Below are positions 7,197 through 16,603 of a stretch of DNA of 64,000 nucleotides, one piece after another. Source of the DNA: Halanaerobacter jeridensis. GTDB lineage: Bacteria > Bacillota > Halanaerobiia > Halobacteroidales > Halobacteroidaceae. Under the pieces are notes generated by a model. It searched no databases. It was not told where the DNA came from and was given only the letters and a program-made list of their open reading frames with translations. The position numbers and the translations under genes were made by a program. The stretch spans positions 124,001-188,000 of the forward strand of contig NZ_JAFBDQ010000004.1 in assembly GCF_016908315.1 (NCBI RefSeq), read 5' to 3'. Numbering within the stretch: position 1 is the first letter of the stretch; every line of letters starts with the position of its first letter.

Positions 7197-7728
7197 TAAA
7201 ATAAAACCGAAGTTAATTATTGTTCTAACAATAATTATGATTACTTCAGCTGGAGTTTTAACTTTCGTCCAGCAGTTGACTCTACCTAAAATTCAGAGTC
7301 ATGCTCAGCAGAAAAAAGAAAATGCTATTTTAACTGTATTACCAGGAGCAGAAGAATATGAGCAAGTGGATAAAGGAAATTTGACTCTATATAAAGGGCT
7401 TGATTCTTCTGGTAATGTAGTAGGTTATGCTCTACAAAATTCTGGGCAAGGTTTCCAGAGTGTATTAAAAATAATGGTTGGATTAGATGTAGATGCTAAA
7501 AAAGTAATGAAAGTAAAGATCTTAAATCAGGCTGAAACGCCAGGTTTAGGAGCAAGAATTATAGAAAAGCAGTTTAAATCTCAATTTAATGACAAGGCTT
7601 TTAGTGATTCATTTCAGGCTAAAAAGGATATTGATGCTATTTCTGGCGCTACTATTTCTTCACAAGCTATGTCAGATGTTATTAAGGGAGCAATTAAGAA
7701 AATACAAGAGTCGGATATTAATCTATAA
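7189..7728 (+). CDS. rnfG: Rnf complex FMN-binding subunit RnfG
   Basis: A 179-residue subunit with one N-terminal membrane helix (about 9-27) and an outward-facing FMN-binding domain. The motif AISGATISSQA carries the Thr that accepts covalent FMN, in the usual SGATxSS form. GLGARI precedes it, as in other RnfG/NqrC proteins. GAGGTG precedes the ATG inside the rnfD coding region. It passes electrons between the membrane subunits RnfD and RnfA/E. Confidence 0.96.
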   Translation: MADKIKPKLIIVLTIIMITSAGVLTFVQQLTLPKIQSHAQQKKENAILTVLPGAEEYEQVDKGNLTLYKGLDSSGNVVGYALQNSGQGFQSVLKIMVGLDVDAKKVMKVKILNQAETPGLGARIIEKQFKSQFNDKAFSDSFQAKKDIDAISGATISSQAMSDVIKGAIKKIQESDINL

Positions 7729-7781
7729 AATTGTTTAAAGATTATTTATTGTTAATTTTAGAGTTGGGGGGAATGATTTTG

Positions 7782-8375
7782 ATGAAGTTGTGGAAAGATT
7801 TTGTTAAAGGTTTATGGGAAGAAAACCCAGTTTGGGTCATGTTACTGGGAATGTGCCCTACTTTAGCAGTAACTAATACAGCAACAAATGGTTTTGCTAT
7901 GGGATTAGCAACTACTTTTGTACTGTTAGGCGGCGGAATAGTGAATTCAGCTGTCAAGAATTTGATTCCTAGTGAAGTTAGAATTCCAAGTTTCATCGTT
8001 GTAATTGCTACTTTTGTAACGATAGTTGATTATACTACTAAAGCCTATTTTCCAGCAATTGCTGAATCTTTAAGTTTATTTATTCCTTTGATTGTAGTTA
8101 ACTGTTTGATTTTAGGACGTTCTGAATCTTTTGCTTCTAAAATGCCAGTTCATCGGTCAATTGCTGATGCATTAGGTATGGGGGCTGGATTTACATTAGC
8201 TTTAACTTCTTTAGGAGTTGTTCGAGAAGTACTAGGTTTTGGAACAGTATTTGGTTCTTCAATTCCCGGTTTGACTAGTTGGTTTCAACCGTGGGGAATT
8301 ATGGTTTTACCAGCAGGTGCGTTTCTAAGTTTAGGTGTAGTACTTGGAGTGCTAAATTCAATTAGACAGTCTTAG
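7782..8375 (+). CDS. rnfE: Rnf complex membrane subunit RnfE
   Basis: A 197-residue membrane subunit with about six helices, paralogous to RnfA. The motif LLGMCPTLAVTNTA holds one of the Cys residues that, with a partner in RnfA, binds an Fe-S cluster within the membrane. NCLILGRSE is the second conserved half-motif. The ATG at 7782 is chosen: GGGGGGA (7766-7772) lies 9 nt upstream. Reading from a TTG at 7731 would add 17 residues that family members lack. It is followed by 115 nt of spacer before rnfA, larger than the other gaps in the operon. Confidence 0.95.
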   Translation: MKLWKDFVKGLWEENPVWVMLLGMCPTLAVTNTATNGFAMGLATTFVLLGGGIVNSAVKNLIPSEVRIPSFIVVIATFVTIVDYTTKAYFPAIAESLSLFIPLIVVNCLILGRSESFASKMPVHRSIADALGMGAGFTLALTSLGVVREVLGFGTVFGSSIPGLTSWFQPWGIMVLPAGAFLSLGVVLGVLNSIRQS

Positions 8376-8490
8376 TAGCTATGAACAAGGACAAAAAAAA
8401 GTTGCAGGGAAGTTTTTGAGTTTTAAAAATTGATTTTGTTTGTTACTTTAAGTTGTTAATTATATAACTAGATTGTAAGGAGGTTGCGGA

Positions 8491-9072
8491 ATGGTTGATT
8501 TAGGTGGCTTGTTATTGATTTTTATGACTGCCTCAATAACAAATAACTTTATTTTATCTCAGTTTTTAGGGATTTGTCCTTTTTTAGGTGTATCTAAAGA
8601 AGTTCCGACTGCTTTTAGTATGGGACTAGCAACTACTTTTGTAATGACAACTTCAGCCATCTGTGTTTGGTTTGTTAATTCATTTATTTTAGTTCCATTT
8701 GGCTTGGAGTATTTAAAATATGTAGCGTTTATTTTAGTAATTTCTTCTTTTGTACAGTTAACAGAAATGATTGTTAGAAAAGTTAGCCCGCCAATTTATA
8801 AAGCTTTAGGTATATTTTTACCACTAATCACTACTAACTGTGCAATATTAGGTTTAGCTTTAAAGATACCGATTAATGGCTATAACTTCATTGAAAGTAC
8901 TATTTATGGTTTAGGAGCTGGAGTTGGTTTTACTCTAGCAATAGTAATTATGGCTAGTATGCGAGAAAGATTGGCTTTTGCTGACGTTCCTAAGCCATTA
9001 AAAGGAGCCCCAATTACATTATTAATTGCTGGTTTAATGTCAATGGCTTTTATGGGCTTCTCCGGAATGTAA
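8491..9072 (+). CDS. rnfA: Rnf complex membrane subunit RnfA
   Basis: A 193-residue membrane subunit with about six helices. FLGICPFLGVSKE and NCAILGLAL are the two conserved Cys-bearing half-motifs. With RnfE they form the pseudo-symmetric pair that holds an intramembrane Fe-S cluster and carries ion flow. AAGGAGG (about 8477-8483) precedes the ATG. A 215-nt gap follows before rnfB. Confidence 0.96.
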   Translation: MVDLGGLLLIFMTASITNNFILSQFLGICPFLGVSKEVPTAFSMGLATTFVMTTSAICVWFVNSFILVPFGLEYLKYVAFILVISSFVQLTEMIVRKVSPPIYKALGIFLPLITTNCAILGLALKIPINGYNFIESTIYGLGAGVGFTLAIVIMASMRERLAFADVPKPLKGAPITLLIAGLMSMAFMGFSGM

Positions 9073-9287
9073 CAAAAATTGTATATAGATTGGGCAAAGT
9101 AATTAGCTTTAAGTAGAGTAATTAGGACTATCACGAAGGGGCTTAATTTGCAGATTATTTAAATCTGTAAGTAAAGATTTGCTATTGTCAAATTTAACTT
9201 TAGTAACTATTATTTGAATTTAATTAAGCAAATGACTAATTGTTGATGATAGAAGCTTAGTTTTGTTAGAGAGGGAGGTAAAGCGAG
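9073..9287 (+). other. rnfA-rnfB spacer with a segment shared with the proB upstream region
   Basis: A spacer of 215 nt that contains ATAGATTGGGCA (9085-9096) and, 14 nt later, AAGTAGAG (9111-9118). The same two words at the same spacing occur at 30114-30147 before proB. A short hairpin CAGATT-AATCTG follows at about 9151-9167. It may be a shared repeat or RNA element; I cannot name it. Confidence 0.35.
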
Positions 9288-10319
9288 ATGGATTGGTCAA
9301 ATTTTATTAAAGCTATCCCTAGTATGGGAGCACTTGGAGCCTTATTTGCTGGTGGATTAGCTTATGCTTCAGTAAAATTTTCTGTTAAAGAAGACCCTAA
9401 GAAGGAATCAATTAATGAAGCACTGCCAGGGATAGATTGTGGTGCTTGTGGTTATCCAGGTTGTGCTAGTTATGCTGATGCTATTGTAAATGAAGGAGCA
9501 GAAATTGATTTATGTCAACCTGGTGGTCAAGAGGTTAAAGAAGAAATAGCTGAAGTTATGGGCTTAGAAACTGGCGGTTCGAGTGTTGAAAAAGTGGCTC
9601 AATTAATGTGTCAAGGGGATAGAGAAGCAACAGTTTATCAGGCTGATTATCATGGTATTGCTAGCTGTAATGCGATTAATATGGAAGAAAGTATTAAATC
9701 ATGTCCTTATGGTTGTTTAGGTTTTGGAGATTGTATAGAGGTTTGTCCCTTTGATGCTATTTATATGAATGATAAAGGGCTACCAGAAATTGATTTAGAG
9801 GCTTGTACAGCTTGTGGTAAGTGTGTTGAAGAATGTCCGCGAGATATTATTGAAATAGTAGCTAGCACCCAAGAAGTAACGGCTAAATGTAAGTCGATCT
9901 TAGAGGGCAGTAAAGTTAGTAAAGTTTGCGAAAATGGCTGTATCGCTTGTACACTTTGTGAACAAAACTGTCCGGTAGATGCAATTACTATGGAAAATAA
10001 TTTGCCGGTAATAAATGATGAAACATGCATTGATTGCGGTAAATGCGTTGAAGTGTGTCCAACTGACTCTATGGTAGAATTACCGTTAGAATCTCCTGAG
10101 GAAGAAGGAGATACTGAAGCAGAGGCTGAAGAAGAAAGTCAAGGCGATGAAATAGTTATCACTGAGGATTGTGTAGGATGTGGAGCTTGTGAAACAGCTT
10201 GTCCAGTTGATGCTATTGCTAAAATAGAAGATGATCAATATGAAATTGATCAAGATAAATGTGTGCAGTGTGAAAAATGTATTTCGCAATGCCCAGTTGA
10301 TGCAATTGAATATCAGTAA
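9288..10319 (+). CDS. rnfB: Rnf complex ferredoxin-like subunit RnfB
   Basis: A 343-residue electron-entry subunit of Rnf. It has an N-terminal membrane helix (about 7-29), then a four-Cys Fe-S domain, CGACGYPGC plus a later Cys. A ferredoxin array follows: CPYGCLGFGDCIEVCP, CTACGKCVEECP, CIACTLCEQNCP, CIDCGKCVEVCP, CVGCGACETACP and CVQCEKCISQCP. By my count that is about seven [4Fe-4S] clusters. This is the long form seen in acetogens and clostridia rather than the short proteobacterial form. An acidic Glu-rich linker (about residues 266-285) separates the last two. It accepts electrons from reduced ferredoxin. A strong terminator follows. Confidence 0.96.
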   Translation: MDWSNFIKAIPSMGALGALFAGGLAYASVKFSVKEDPKKESINEALPGIDCGACGYPGCASYADAIVNEGAEIDLCQPGGQEVKEEIAEVMGLETGGSSVEKVAQLMCQGDREATVYQADYHGIASCNAINMEESIKSCPYGCLGFGDCIEVCPFDAIYMNDKGLPEIDLEACTACGKCVEECPRDIIEIVASTQEVTAKCKSILEGSKVSKVCENGCIACTLCEQNCPVDAITMENNLPVINDETCIDCGKCVEVCPTDSMVELPLESPEEEGDTEAEAEEESQGDEIVITEDCVGCGACETACPVDAIAKIEDDQYEIDQDKCVQCEKCISQCPVDAIEYQ

Positions 10320-10328
10320 CTATCATTA

Positions 10329-10360
10329 AGAGGTCAGCTTTAAAGCTGACCTCTTTTTTT
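10329..10360 (+). terminator. rnf operon terminator
   Basis: AGAGGTCAGCTTT and AAAGCTGACCTCT form a perfect 13-bp stem (10329-10354) that runs into a stretch of T up to 10360. It ends the rnf operon about 10 nt after rnfB. Confidence 0.95.
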
Positions 10361-10464
10361 CTTGCTTCATCTAGGAAAAACAGTATTTTATTAAATTATT
10401 AGTTTGTATTTTAGATTTTATTCTTTACTTATCACTAATTTATAAACGTTCGTTTGCCTATTTT

Positions 10465-11385
10465 TTAGAATAGATATTTGATTGAGGTAGCGATTTTATA
10501 AGACTCTAAATCTATTGTATGATCAATGTTTTTTATTTTCTCACCTTTATAATCACCATCATACCAGTATTGTTCTTGATAACCTTCAGTATCTATCTTA
10601 TTATAAGTACCGGATAATGAAAAAATAAGATTAGAGTTTATGTTATAGTTTAGTACACTATTAATAATAATTGCACTTCCATCTGTTTCCCCAGTAGATT
10701 CTTTGTATCTTAGAATATGATCATCTACATCTTCCGCTTCAACATAAGGAGCGAGATTCAAATCAATTTGCCAATTCAATTTTTGTTGTGTGCTATTTTT
10801 CACTTTAACCCCTAAGTAAGGAATGTGATATTGTACTTCATATGCTAATACTTTTCCGCTTCTTTCACTTTTGGTGTTATTAAAATAATTATACTGAACT
10901 ACATCATGAACATTATAATCATAGTTATTATATTTATACCCTAATTTTAAGTGATAACTCATATTTTGATTATAATCTTTTGAAGGGCTTAGTAACTCTA
11001 AATTTCCGCTCCATAAATCTAAATCAGCTGTACTTTCTGAATAAATAATTTTATTTTCGCTTTGAGAATAAATCCAATCAGAATCTTTCATAATGCCATT
11101 GTTCTCTTGGTCAAGATTTTTCATTACTGATAAATTAATGTTTTTAATACCTAAGGTAGTAGTTTTCAAACTATGGATATATTTAGTAGTAATAAATTTA
11201 GTGTCTAAAGGGAAAATTAACTCACTCTTCCATCCCCCATCTGCTTCTCCATGAATAGTATAATCAGTTTCTCCGTTTAATTTACCAAATTGAAATTGAA
11301 TTCCTCCTTCTCCTTCTTGAGCTGATGCTAAAGGACTTATAAATAAAAAGAACAGCATCAAAATAATAATATTTTTCTTTTTCAA
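10465..11385 (-). CDS. putative outer-membrane beta-barrel protein
   Basis: A 306-residue secreted protein read from a TTG start; AGGAGGT lies 8 nt upstream on the minus strand. A signal peptide covers about residues 1-22 (hydrophobic core, then SPLASAQ). The mature part is full of alternating polar and hydrophobic strands with Tyr/Asn-rich turns. It ends in ATSIKYLF, with the C-terminal aromatic residue typical of outer-membrane barrels. No family motif is recognised. In a diderm Firmicute it would sit in the outer membrane, perhaps as a small porin or structural barrel. It faces the rnf operon and is transcribed alone. A second barrel is at 50594. Confidence 0.7.
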   Translation of the reverse strand: MKKKNIIILMLFFLFISPLASAQEGEGGIQFQFGKLNGETDYTIHGEADGGWKSELIFPLDTKFITTKYIHSLKTTTLGIKNINLSVMKNLDQENNGIMKDSDWIYSQSENKIIYSESTADLDLWSGNLELLSPSKDYNQNMSYHLKLGYKYNNYDYNVHDVVQYNYFNNTKSERSGKVLAYEVQYHIPYLGVKVKNSTQQKLNWQIDLNLAPYVEAEDVDDHILRYKESTGETDGSAIIINSVLNYNINSNLIFSLSGTYNKIDTEGYQEQYWYDGDYKGEKIKNIDHTIDLESYKIATSIKYLF

Positions 11386-11723
11386 TGTTGAAACCTCCTA
11401 TTTTACAATTGTGATCTTAAATTACTATTTATGGATAAAAGAGGAAAAACCTTTAATTAATTTAATTTTTATTTTTAATTAAGAAAAAATCTTTACGTAA
11501 GCTGTAATTTTATAATACAATGATATTACATTAGATATAAGGGGTCAAAGGAAATTTTTTGGACATTAGCTAATAATACTTTATCATTTTTATGGAAAAA
11601 TATTATTAACTGATAATAAATCTATAATTTCTGTTTTATTAAAAGAAGAATATTTTTAGATGAATCCAATTATCAGATTATAGAGTAGTAATTAATTCGA
11701 ATTTCCTAAAGTAGGTGAAAAAA
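11386..11723. other. AT-rich divergent intergenic region
   Basis: About 340 nt between the divergently transcribed beta-barrel gene and hepT. It must contain promoters for both directions. I see only AT-rich sequence with scattered -10-like words (for example TATAAT near 11512) and no well-spaced -35 partner. No ORF or recognisable RNA was found. Confidence 0.5.
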
Positions 11724-12680
11724 ATGTCATGGAAGGAATTTGGAATAATTCAAAATGAATTAGATGAATTTGAAGATTATCTACAAAATTTATTAGATAG
11801 TAGACAATCGTTAGTTAAAGAAGCTATTTCTAATTTAGCTCAAGCTGGTGGTAAAAGAATTAGACCTGCTTTGATTATTACAATAGCTCATTTAGGTAAT
11901 TATAAGCAACAACAAGTTTGGAATTTTGCTGCTACTATAGAGATATTACATATGGCTACTTTAATTCATGACGATATTATAGATGAATCTCATTTACGTC
12001 GCGGTAGTAAAACTGTACAATCAAAATATGGGAAGGATAGAGCTGTTTTTGCGGGGGATTATCTATTTAGTCTAGCTTTTAATGTTCTTTCAGATCAGGC
12101 TACTTCAAAACAGTTTAAAATAGTTACAGATGTGATTAATAAAATTTGTGAAAGTGAAATTCAACAGTATCAAAATCGTTATAATTATTCCTTATCATAT
12201 AGGGATTATTATTATCGTATTAAACATAAAACAGCCCTATTATTTGAAAGCAGTTGTGCTTTGGGGGCTGAAAATGCTGGTTTTAATCAGGTGCAGCTAA
12301 AAAAATTGGCTCAATATGGTCGATATTTAGGGATGGCGTTTCAATTAACTGATGATCTATTAGATTTTAAAAGAGAAAAAGTTAAATTAGGGAAACCAAA
12401 TGCTAATGATTTTACTAATGGAATATATACTTTACCTCTATTATATGTTATAAAGGAAAAAGAATGTGGACAAGATTTAAAAGAACTGTTAAGTGAAGCC
12501 AAAAGTAATAAAGATGAAATCAGGGAGTTTGTAATTAAAAATGGAGGGGTAGATTATACATTAAGTATAGCGAAAAAATATATCAAGAAAGCCCAAGAAA
12601 GATTAGAACATTTCCCTAATAATAGTTATAGAATGGTATTGACTGCTTTAACAGATAAAATTTTAGCTAGAGAATTTTAA
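11724..12680 (+). CDS. hepT: polyprenyl diphosphate synthase (heptaprenyl type)
   Basis: A 318-residue trans-isoprenyl diphosphate synthase. It has the two Asp-rich motifs that bind Mg2+-diphosphate: HDDIIDES (first, DDxxD type) and LTDDLLDF (second). GGKRIRPAL is the conserved IPP-binding stretch. The ATG at 11724 has AGGTG 6 nt upstream; an earlier in-frame GTG at 11715 lies inside that site. The following Gx-family gene is often paired with hepT, which suggests medium- or long-chain prenyl products for quinone or envelope lipid carriers. The exact chain length cannot be read. Confidence 0.88.
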   Translation: MSWKEFGIIQNELDEFEDYLQNLLDSRQSLVKEAISNLAQAGGKRIRPALIITIAHLGNYKQQQVWNFAATIEILHMATLIHDDIIDESHLRRGSKTVQSKYGKDRAVFAGDYLFSLAFNVLSDQATSKQFKIVTDVINKICESEIQQYQNRYNYSLSYRDYYYRIKHKTALLFESSCALGAENAGFNQVQLKKLAQYGRYLGMAFQLTDDLLDFKREKVKLGKPNANDFTNGIYTLPLLYVIKEKECGQDLKELLSEAKSNKDEIREFVIKNGGVDYTLSIAKKYIKKAQERLEHFPNNSYRMVLTALTDKILAREF

Positions 12681-12738
12681 AAAATAATTGATAAACTGAA
12701 AAATATTATTTTTTTGTTTATACTACAATAAATTCTGG

Positions 12739-12744
12739 TATAAT
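12739..12744 (+). promoter_or_regulatory. extended -10 promoter before the Gx-family gene
   Basis: TGGTATAAT, an extended -10 with TATAAT at 12739-12744, lies 18 nt before the ATG at 12762. A TTGTTT-like -35 is 19 nt upstream, so the extended -10 probably carries the promoter. Confidence 0.5.
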
Positions 12745-12761
12745 AGTGAAAGAGGGTTGTT

Positions 12762-13259
12762 ATGATTGAAATGAAAAGAAATGTTACTTTGGGGTTATTT
12801 GTAGCTAGTGCAATTGTATTACATATAATTGAGTTTATTTTGCCTACAACTTTATTATTTCCAGGAGCTAAATTAGGATTAGCTAATATTATTACCCTTT
12901 TGGTATTGATTGATTATGGTTTTGTAGACTGCTTGAAGGTAGTCTTAATGAGAATCATATTGTCTTCATTATTAAGCGGGACTTTTTTCACTATTAGCTT
13001 TTGGCTTAGTTTAGCTGGGGGAATATTAAGCTTATTGATTATGGGGTATTTATATTATAATTTTCAGGAGCAATTTAGTTTGATTGGTATTAGTGTATTG
13101 GGAGCTGCCAGTCATAATTTAGCTCAAATAGGAATGGCTTTTTTGCTAATTGAGAATTGGAGAATTATATTTTATTTACCTTATTTATTATTGCTGTCGC
13201 TGCCTACAGGTGTCTTTGTTGCTTTAGTAGTAATGCAGCTAAAAAAATATTTACAATGA
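12762..13259 (+). CDS. Gx transporter family membrane protein (Hpre_diP_synt_I)
   Basis: A 165-residue membrane protein with about five helices. It carries the family-typical stretch LLFPGAKLGLANIITLL and GTFFTISFWLSLAGG. Older annotations call this family heptaprenyl diphosphate synthase component I because of its pairing with prenyl synthases. It is now usually described as an ECF-like S-component or Gx transporter. Here it follows hepT by 81 nt, with its own likely promoter. A role in moving an isoprenoid-pathway substrate, or another small molecule, is inferred from context only. Confidence 0.8.
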   Translation: MIEMKRNVTLGLFVASAIVLHIIEFILPTTLLFPGAKLGLANIITLLVLIDYGFVDCLKVVLMRIILSSLLSGTFFTISFWLSLAGGILSLLIMGYLYYNFQEQFSLIGISVLGAASHNLAQIGMAFLLIENWRIIFYLPYLLLLSLPTGVFVALVVMQLKKYLQ

Positions 13260-13285
13260 TTTAAATCCTAAGGAGGACTTTGTAA

Positions 13286-13357
13286 ATGATTAACGAATTA
13301 TGTATTAGGAAGGTGAATGACTTTAAAATCTATGGGAGAAGATGTAAATGGAGATAA
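13286..13357 (+). CDS. possible 23-codon leader peptide overlapping maf start
   Basis: An ATG at 13286 lies 8 nt after AAGGAGG (about 13270-13276), the strongest ribosome site in this gap. The 23-residue peptide begins MINELCIRKV and ends in RRCKWR. Its stop codon (13355-13357) lies just inside maf, which starts at 13348 in another frame and has only a weak site of its own. It may couple translation of maf to its own, or may be chance. Confidence 0.3.
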   Translation: MINELCIRKVNDFKIYGRRCKWR

Positions 13358-13920
13358 TTTTAGCCTCTGGTTCACCACGACGTAAAATGTTGTTAGAACA
13401 ATTGGGTTTAGATTTTAAGGTTCAGCCTAGTAATCTAGATGAATCAAAGGTAGAGTTCACTGAGCCATCAGAATTAGTGCAGCGCCTTTCTTATTTAAAA
13501 GCTAATGAGGTACAAAGTGATCAGTCGCAAATTATAATTGCTGCTGATACAGTAGTTAGTTATCAAGATCGTATTTTAGAAAAACCTGCTAGTAAAGAAG
13601 AAGCTAAACAAATGTTAAAAACTTTAAGTGGGACAACACATCAAGTGCTTACTGGAATCACAGTTATAGCTGGTGAAATAGTGAATACTGATTATGAAAC
13701 AACTAATGTTACTTTTAAAGAATTGACTGAGAAAGAAATAAATGATTATATTGCTACAGGTGAACCCTTTGATAAAGCTGGTGGATATGGGATTCAATCT
13801 AAAGGAGCTGTATTTGTTAAAGGTATTGAAGGTTGTTTTTATAATGTAATGGGTCTTTCTCTATATAAATTGCTACAAATGATTAAGGGAATTGGATTGG
13901 AGATTGAATTAGATGGCTGA
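13348..13920 (+). CDS. maf: Maf nucleotide pyrophosphatase
   Basis: A 190-residue Maf/YhdE-type nucleoside triphosphate pyrophosphatase, which hydrolyses non-canonical or excess nucleotides such as dTTP and UTP. Motifs are the N-terminal ILASGSPRRK, IAADTVVSY, EKPASKEEA and GGYGIQSKG. The length is usual. It is first of the classical maf-radC-mreBCD cluster. The 3' end overlaps radC by 8 nt. Confidence 0.95.
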   Translation: MEIILASGSPRRKMLLEQLGLDFKVQPSNLDESKVEFTEPSELVQRLSYLKANEVQSDQSQIIIAADTVVSYQDRILEKPASKEEAKQMLKTLSGTTHQVLTGITVIAGEIVNTDYETTNVTFKELTEKEINDYIATGEPFDKAGGYGIQSKGAVFVKGIEGCFYNVMGLSLYKLLQMIKGIGLEIELDG

Positions 13921-14596
13921 TTATATTACAATTAAAGACCTGCCTGCAGAAGAAAGACCACGAGAAAAATTATTGAAGTATGGTGTAGAAGGATTATCTA
14001 CTACTGAGCTTTTAGCAATTGTATTAGGGACGGGTTATCAAAATAGTACAGCTTTGGACTTAGCTAACCAGCTTTTGGCTGTAAGTAATGGTTTGAGCTG
14101 TCTCATAAATTATAGTATTGAAGAATTAAAGAAGATTAAAGGAATTGGTCTAGCTAAAGCTGCTCAATTAAAAGCAGTAGGCCAGTTGAGTCAAAAATTA
14201 GCTATGCAAAAGATCAATTTAGAACATATCAAATCTCCAAGTGATGTTGCTCAAATTTTAATTGCACGTTTGGGTCATTTACAGCAAGAAAAATTTGAAG
14301 TAGTATTATTGAATACTAAGCATAAAGTTATTGGAATTAAAGAAATATCACGTGGTAGTTTGAATAGTTCTATTGTTCATCCTCGTGAAGTTTTTCGAAT
14401 AGCTATTAAACGGAGTAGTGCAGCTATTATTGTAGCTCATAATCATCCAAGTGGTGACCTGACTCCAAGTCAAGAAGATATTCAACTTACTAAGCGATTA
14501 ATAAAAGCAGGAGAAATAGTGGGAATTGATTTGCTAGATCACTTAATTATTGCCCATAAAAATTATAGCAGTTTAAAAGAAAAAGAATTACTTTAA
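13913..14596 (+). CDS. radC: RadC/DUF2466 JAB-domain protein
   Basis: A 227-residue RadC-family protein. The N-terminal helix-hairpin-helix region includes [12 protein letters not shown] and [12 protein letters not shown]. The C-terminal JAB/MPN domain carries the metal motif [14 protein letters not shown]. Once linked to DNA repair, the family's function remains unsettled. It overlaps the end of maf and precedes mreB by 28 nt, as in many Firmicutes. Confidence 0.94.
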   Translation: MADYITIKDLPAEERPREKLLKYGVEGLSTTELLAIVLGTGYQNSTALDLANQLLAVSNGLSCLINYSIEELKKIKGIGLAKAAQLKAVGQLSQKLAMQKINLEHIKSPSDVAQILIARLGHLQQEKFEVVLLNTKHKVIGIKEISRGSLNSSIVHPREVFRIAIKRSSAAIIVAHNHPSGDLTPSQEDIQLTKRLIKAGEIVGIDLLDHLIIAHKNYSSLKEKELL

Positions 14597-14624
14597 ATTT
14601 TGTTTTAGAAAGGAGAATACAATT

Positions 14625-15689
14625 ATGGTAATGGACTTTTTAACAGCCCCCTTTTCTAGAGATATGGGGATAGATTTAGGAACAGCAAATACTTTAGTTT
14701 ATATCAGAGGTAAAGGAGTTTTAATTAGAGAACCATCCGTAGTAGCTATTAAAGATAATCATGGCACTACTGAAGAAGTTCTTGCAGTTGGAGATGAAGC
14801 TAAGAAGATGATTGGTAGAACTCCAGGTAATATAGTAGCTATTAGGCCGATGAAGGATGGAGTTATAGCTGATTTTGAAGTAACAGAAAAAATGTTAAGG
14901 TATTTTATAGCTAAGGCACATAAGCGAAAAAGGTTGGTGAGACCCCGAATTATTGTTTGTATTCCATCTGGAGTTACAGAAGTAGAAAAAAGAGCAGTTA
15001 GAGAAGCAGCAGAGAGTGCAGGAGCTAGAGAAGCATATTTGATTGAAGAACCTATGGCTGCAGCAATTGGAGCTGGATTACCTGTGCATGAAGCTACAGG
15101 GAATATGGTTGTTGATATTGGAGGTGGAACTACTGAGGTAGCAGTTATTTCTTTAGGAGGAATTGTTACTAAAGATTCTATTAGAATTGGTGGTGATGAA
15201 TTAGATGAATCAATTATCCATCATATTAAAAATAAGTACAATTTAATGATTGGGGATCGTACTGCTGAAGAGATTAAGATGAAGATTGGCTCTGCTACTT
15301 TCCATTCTAATTCAGAGATTTCGCCTGAAGATAATATGGAAATTCGTGGGCGTGATTTAGTTAATGGTTTACCTAAGACTGTTAAAGTAACTGCTGAAGA
15401 GATTCAAGGGGCTTTAGAAGAACCAGTTACTGATATTGTAAGGTCAGTTAAAGATACTTTAGAAGAGACCCCGCCAGAATTGTCATCTGATATTATGGAT
15501 AGAGGAATTGTGATGGCTGGTGGTGGATCTTTGTTATCTGGTTTGGATAAGTTATTAGCTGAAGAAACTGGAATGCCAGTTTATCTTGCTGATGACCCAT
15601 TAGATTCTGTAGTATATGGAACAGGGAAGGTATTAGAAGAATTAAATAATCTGAAAAATGTATTAATTAGTCCGAAAAAATTATCCTGA
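14625..15689 (+). CDS. mreB: rod-shape actin homologue MreB
   Basis: A 354-residue bacterial actin that organises lateral-wall synthesis under the membrane. It has the actin ATPase signatures [10 protein letters not shown] (phosphate 1), [10 protein letters not shown] (phosphate 2) and the adenosine motif [16 protein letters not shown] lies 9 nt before the ATG; a second in-frame ATG two codons later is possible. It starts the mreBCD-mrdA operon. Confidence 0.97.
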   Translation: MVMDFLTAPFSRDMGIDLGTANTLVYIRGKGVLIREPSVVAIKDNHGTTEEVLAVGDEAKKMIGRTPGNIVAIRPMKDGVIADFEVTEKMLRYFIAKAHKRKRLVRPRIIVCIPSGVTEVEKRAVREAAESAGAREAYLIEEPMAAAIGAGLPVHEATGNMVVDIGGGTTEVAVISLGGIVTKDSIRIGGDELDESIIHHIKNKYNLMIGDRTAEEIKMKIGSATFHSNSEISPEDNMEIRGRDLVNGLPKTVKVTAEEIQGALEEPVTDIVRSVKDTLEETPPELSSDIMDRGIVMAGGGSLLSGLDKLLAEETGMPVYLADDPLDSVVYGTGKVLEELNNLKNVLISPKKLS

Positions 15690-15709
15690 TTTTTAAATAG
15701 GTGGTTTAA

Positions 15710-16603
15710 GTGCTGGATTTCTTAAGAAAAAATCATAAAATAGTATTATCAATATTGTTGTTAATAGCTTTAATTAGAATTGTAAATTTAATTGGAGCTG
15801 ATAAGGATTATAATCTTTTGGAGAAAATAGTAATTGATTATATCTTTCGGCCTTTCTTTGTGGCAATTGATGGGTTTAAAGATGTTATTGGCCGTAATAT
15901 ACAGGTGATTAGTAATTATCAAGAGACTAAGCAGAATAATCAAAGGTTTAAGGATAAAATTGAACAATTAAATTATCAATTAACTAAACTAGAAAAGATT
16001 AAGAATGAAAATCAACGGCTGAGAAAATTATTAAATTTTAAAGAAAGAGTACCATATCAAGTAGTAGGAGCTAGTGTAATTAGCCATAGTGCTGATAATT
16101 GGTCCCAAATTGTAACAATTAACCGGGGCCAAGAATCAGGGATTAAAGCTAAGATGGCGGTAGTAGCTGAAGAAGGATATTTAATCGGAATTATTAAACG
16201 AGTTACTGCTCATACCTCACAGGTGTTATTATTAACTGACCAGCAATTTGTAACTGGCGGATTAGTGAGCAGGAATGCTTCTCGCGATTTAGGAGTAGTC
16301 AGAGGTAGAAAAGGAAGTAATAAATTGTTAATGAACAATTTATCTTGGGATGCCGATATAGTTTCTGAAGATATAATTGTAACCTCAGGTTTATCAGGGA
16401 ATTTACCGAAAGGTCTTCCAATTGGAGAAGTTATATCAGTTAGTCCTGATAATTATGGTTTAACTCAAGAAGCAGAATTAAATCCGTTTTTTGATTTAAA
16501 TCGTTTAGAAGAAGTTTTAGTGATTACTAATTTTACTACTAAAACTGATGTATCACTGCCGCCGTTTAACATTGATTCATTGTTGATTAAGGGGGAAGAA
16601 TAG
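15710..16603 (+). CDS. mreC: cell-shape protein MreC
   Basis: A 297-residue single-pass membrane protein with a GTG start behind AGGTGG. It has an N-terminal membrane helix (about 11-27), a coiled coil (about 64-105) and the beta-barrel MreC core with GASVISHSADNWSQ and GLVSRNASRDLG. MreC links MreB to the elongation synthases. Its stop overlaps the mreD start by one nucleotide (TAGTG). Confidence 0.95.
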   Translation: MLDFLRKNHKIVLSILLLIALIRIVNLIGADKDYNLLEKIVIDYIFRPFFVAIDGFKDVIGRNIQVISNYQETKQNNQRFKDKIEQLNYQLTKLEKIKNENQRLRKLLNFKERVPYQVVGASVISHSADNWSQIVTINRGQESGIKAKMAVVAEEGYLIGIIKRVTAHTSQVLLLTDQQFVTGGLVSRNASRDLGVVRGRKGSNKLLMNNLSWDADIVSEDIIVTSGLSGNLPKGLPIGEVISVSPDNYGLTQEAELNPFFDLNRLEEVLVITNFTTKTDVSLPPFNIDSLLIKGEE

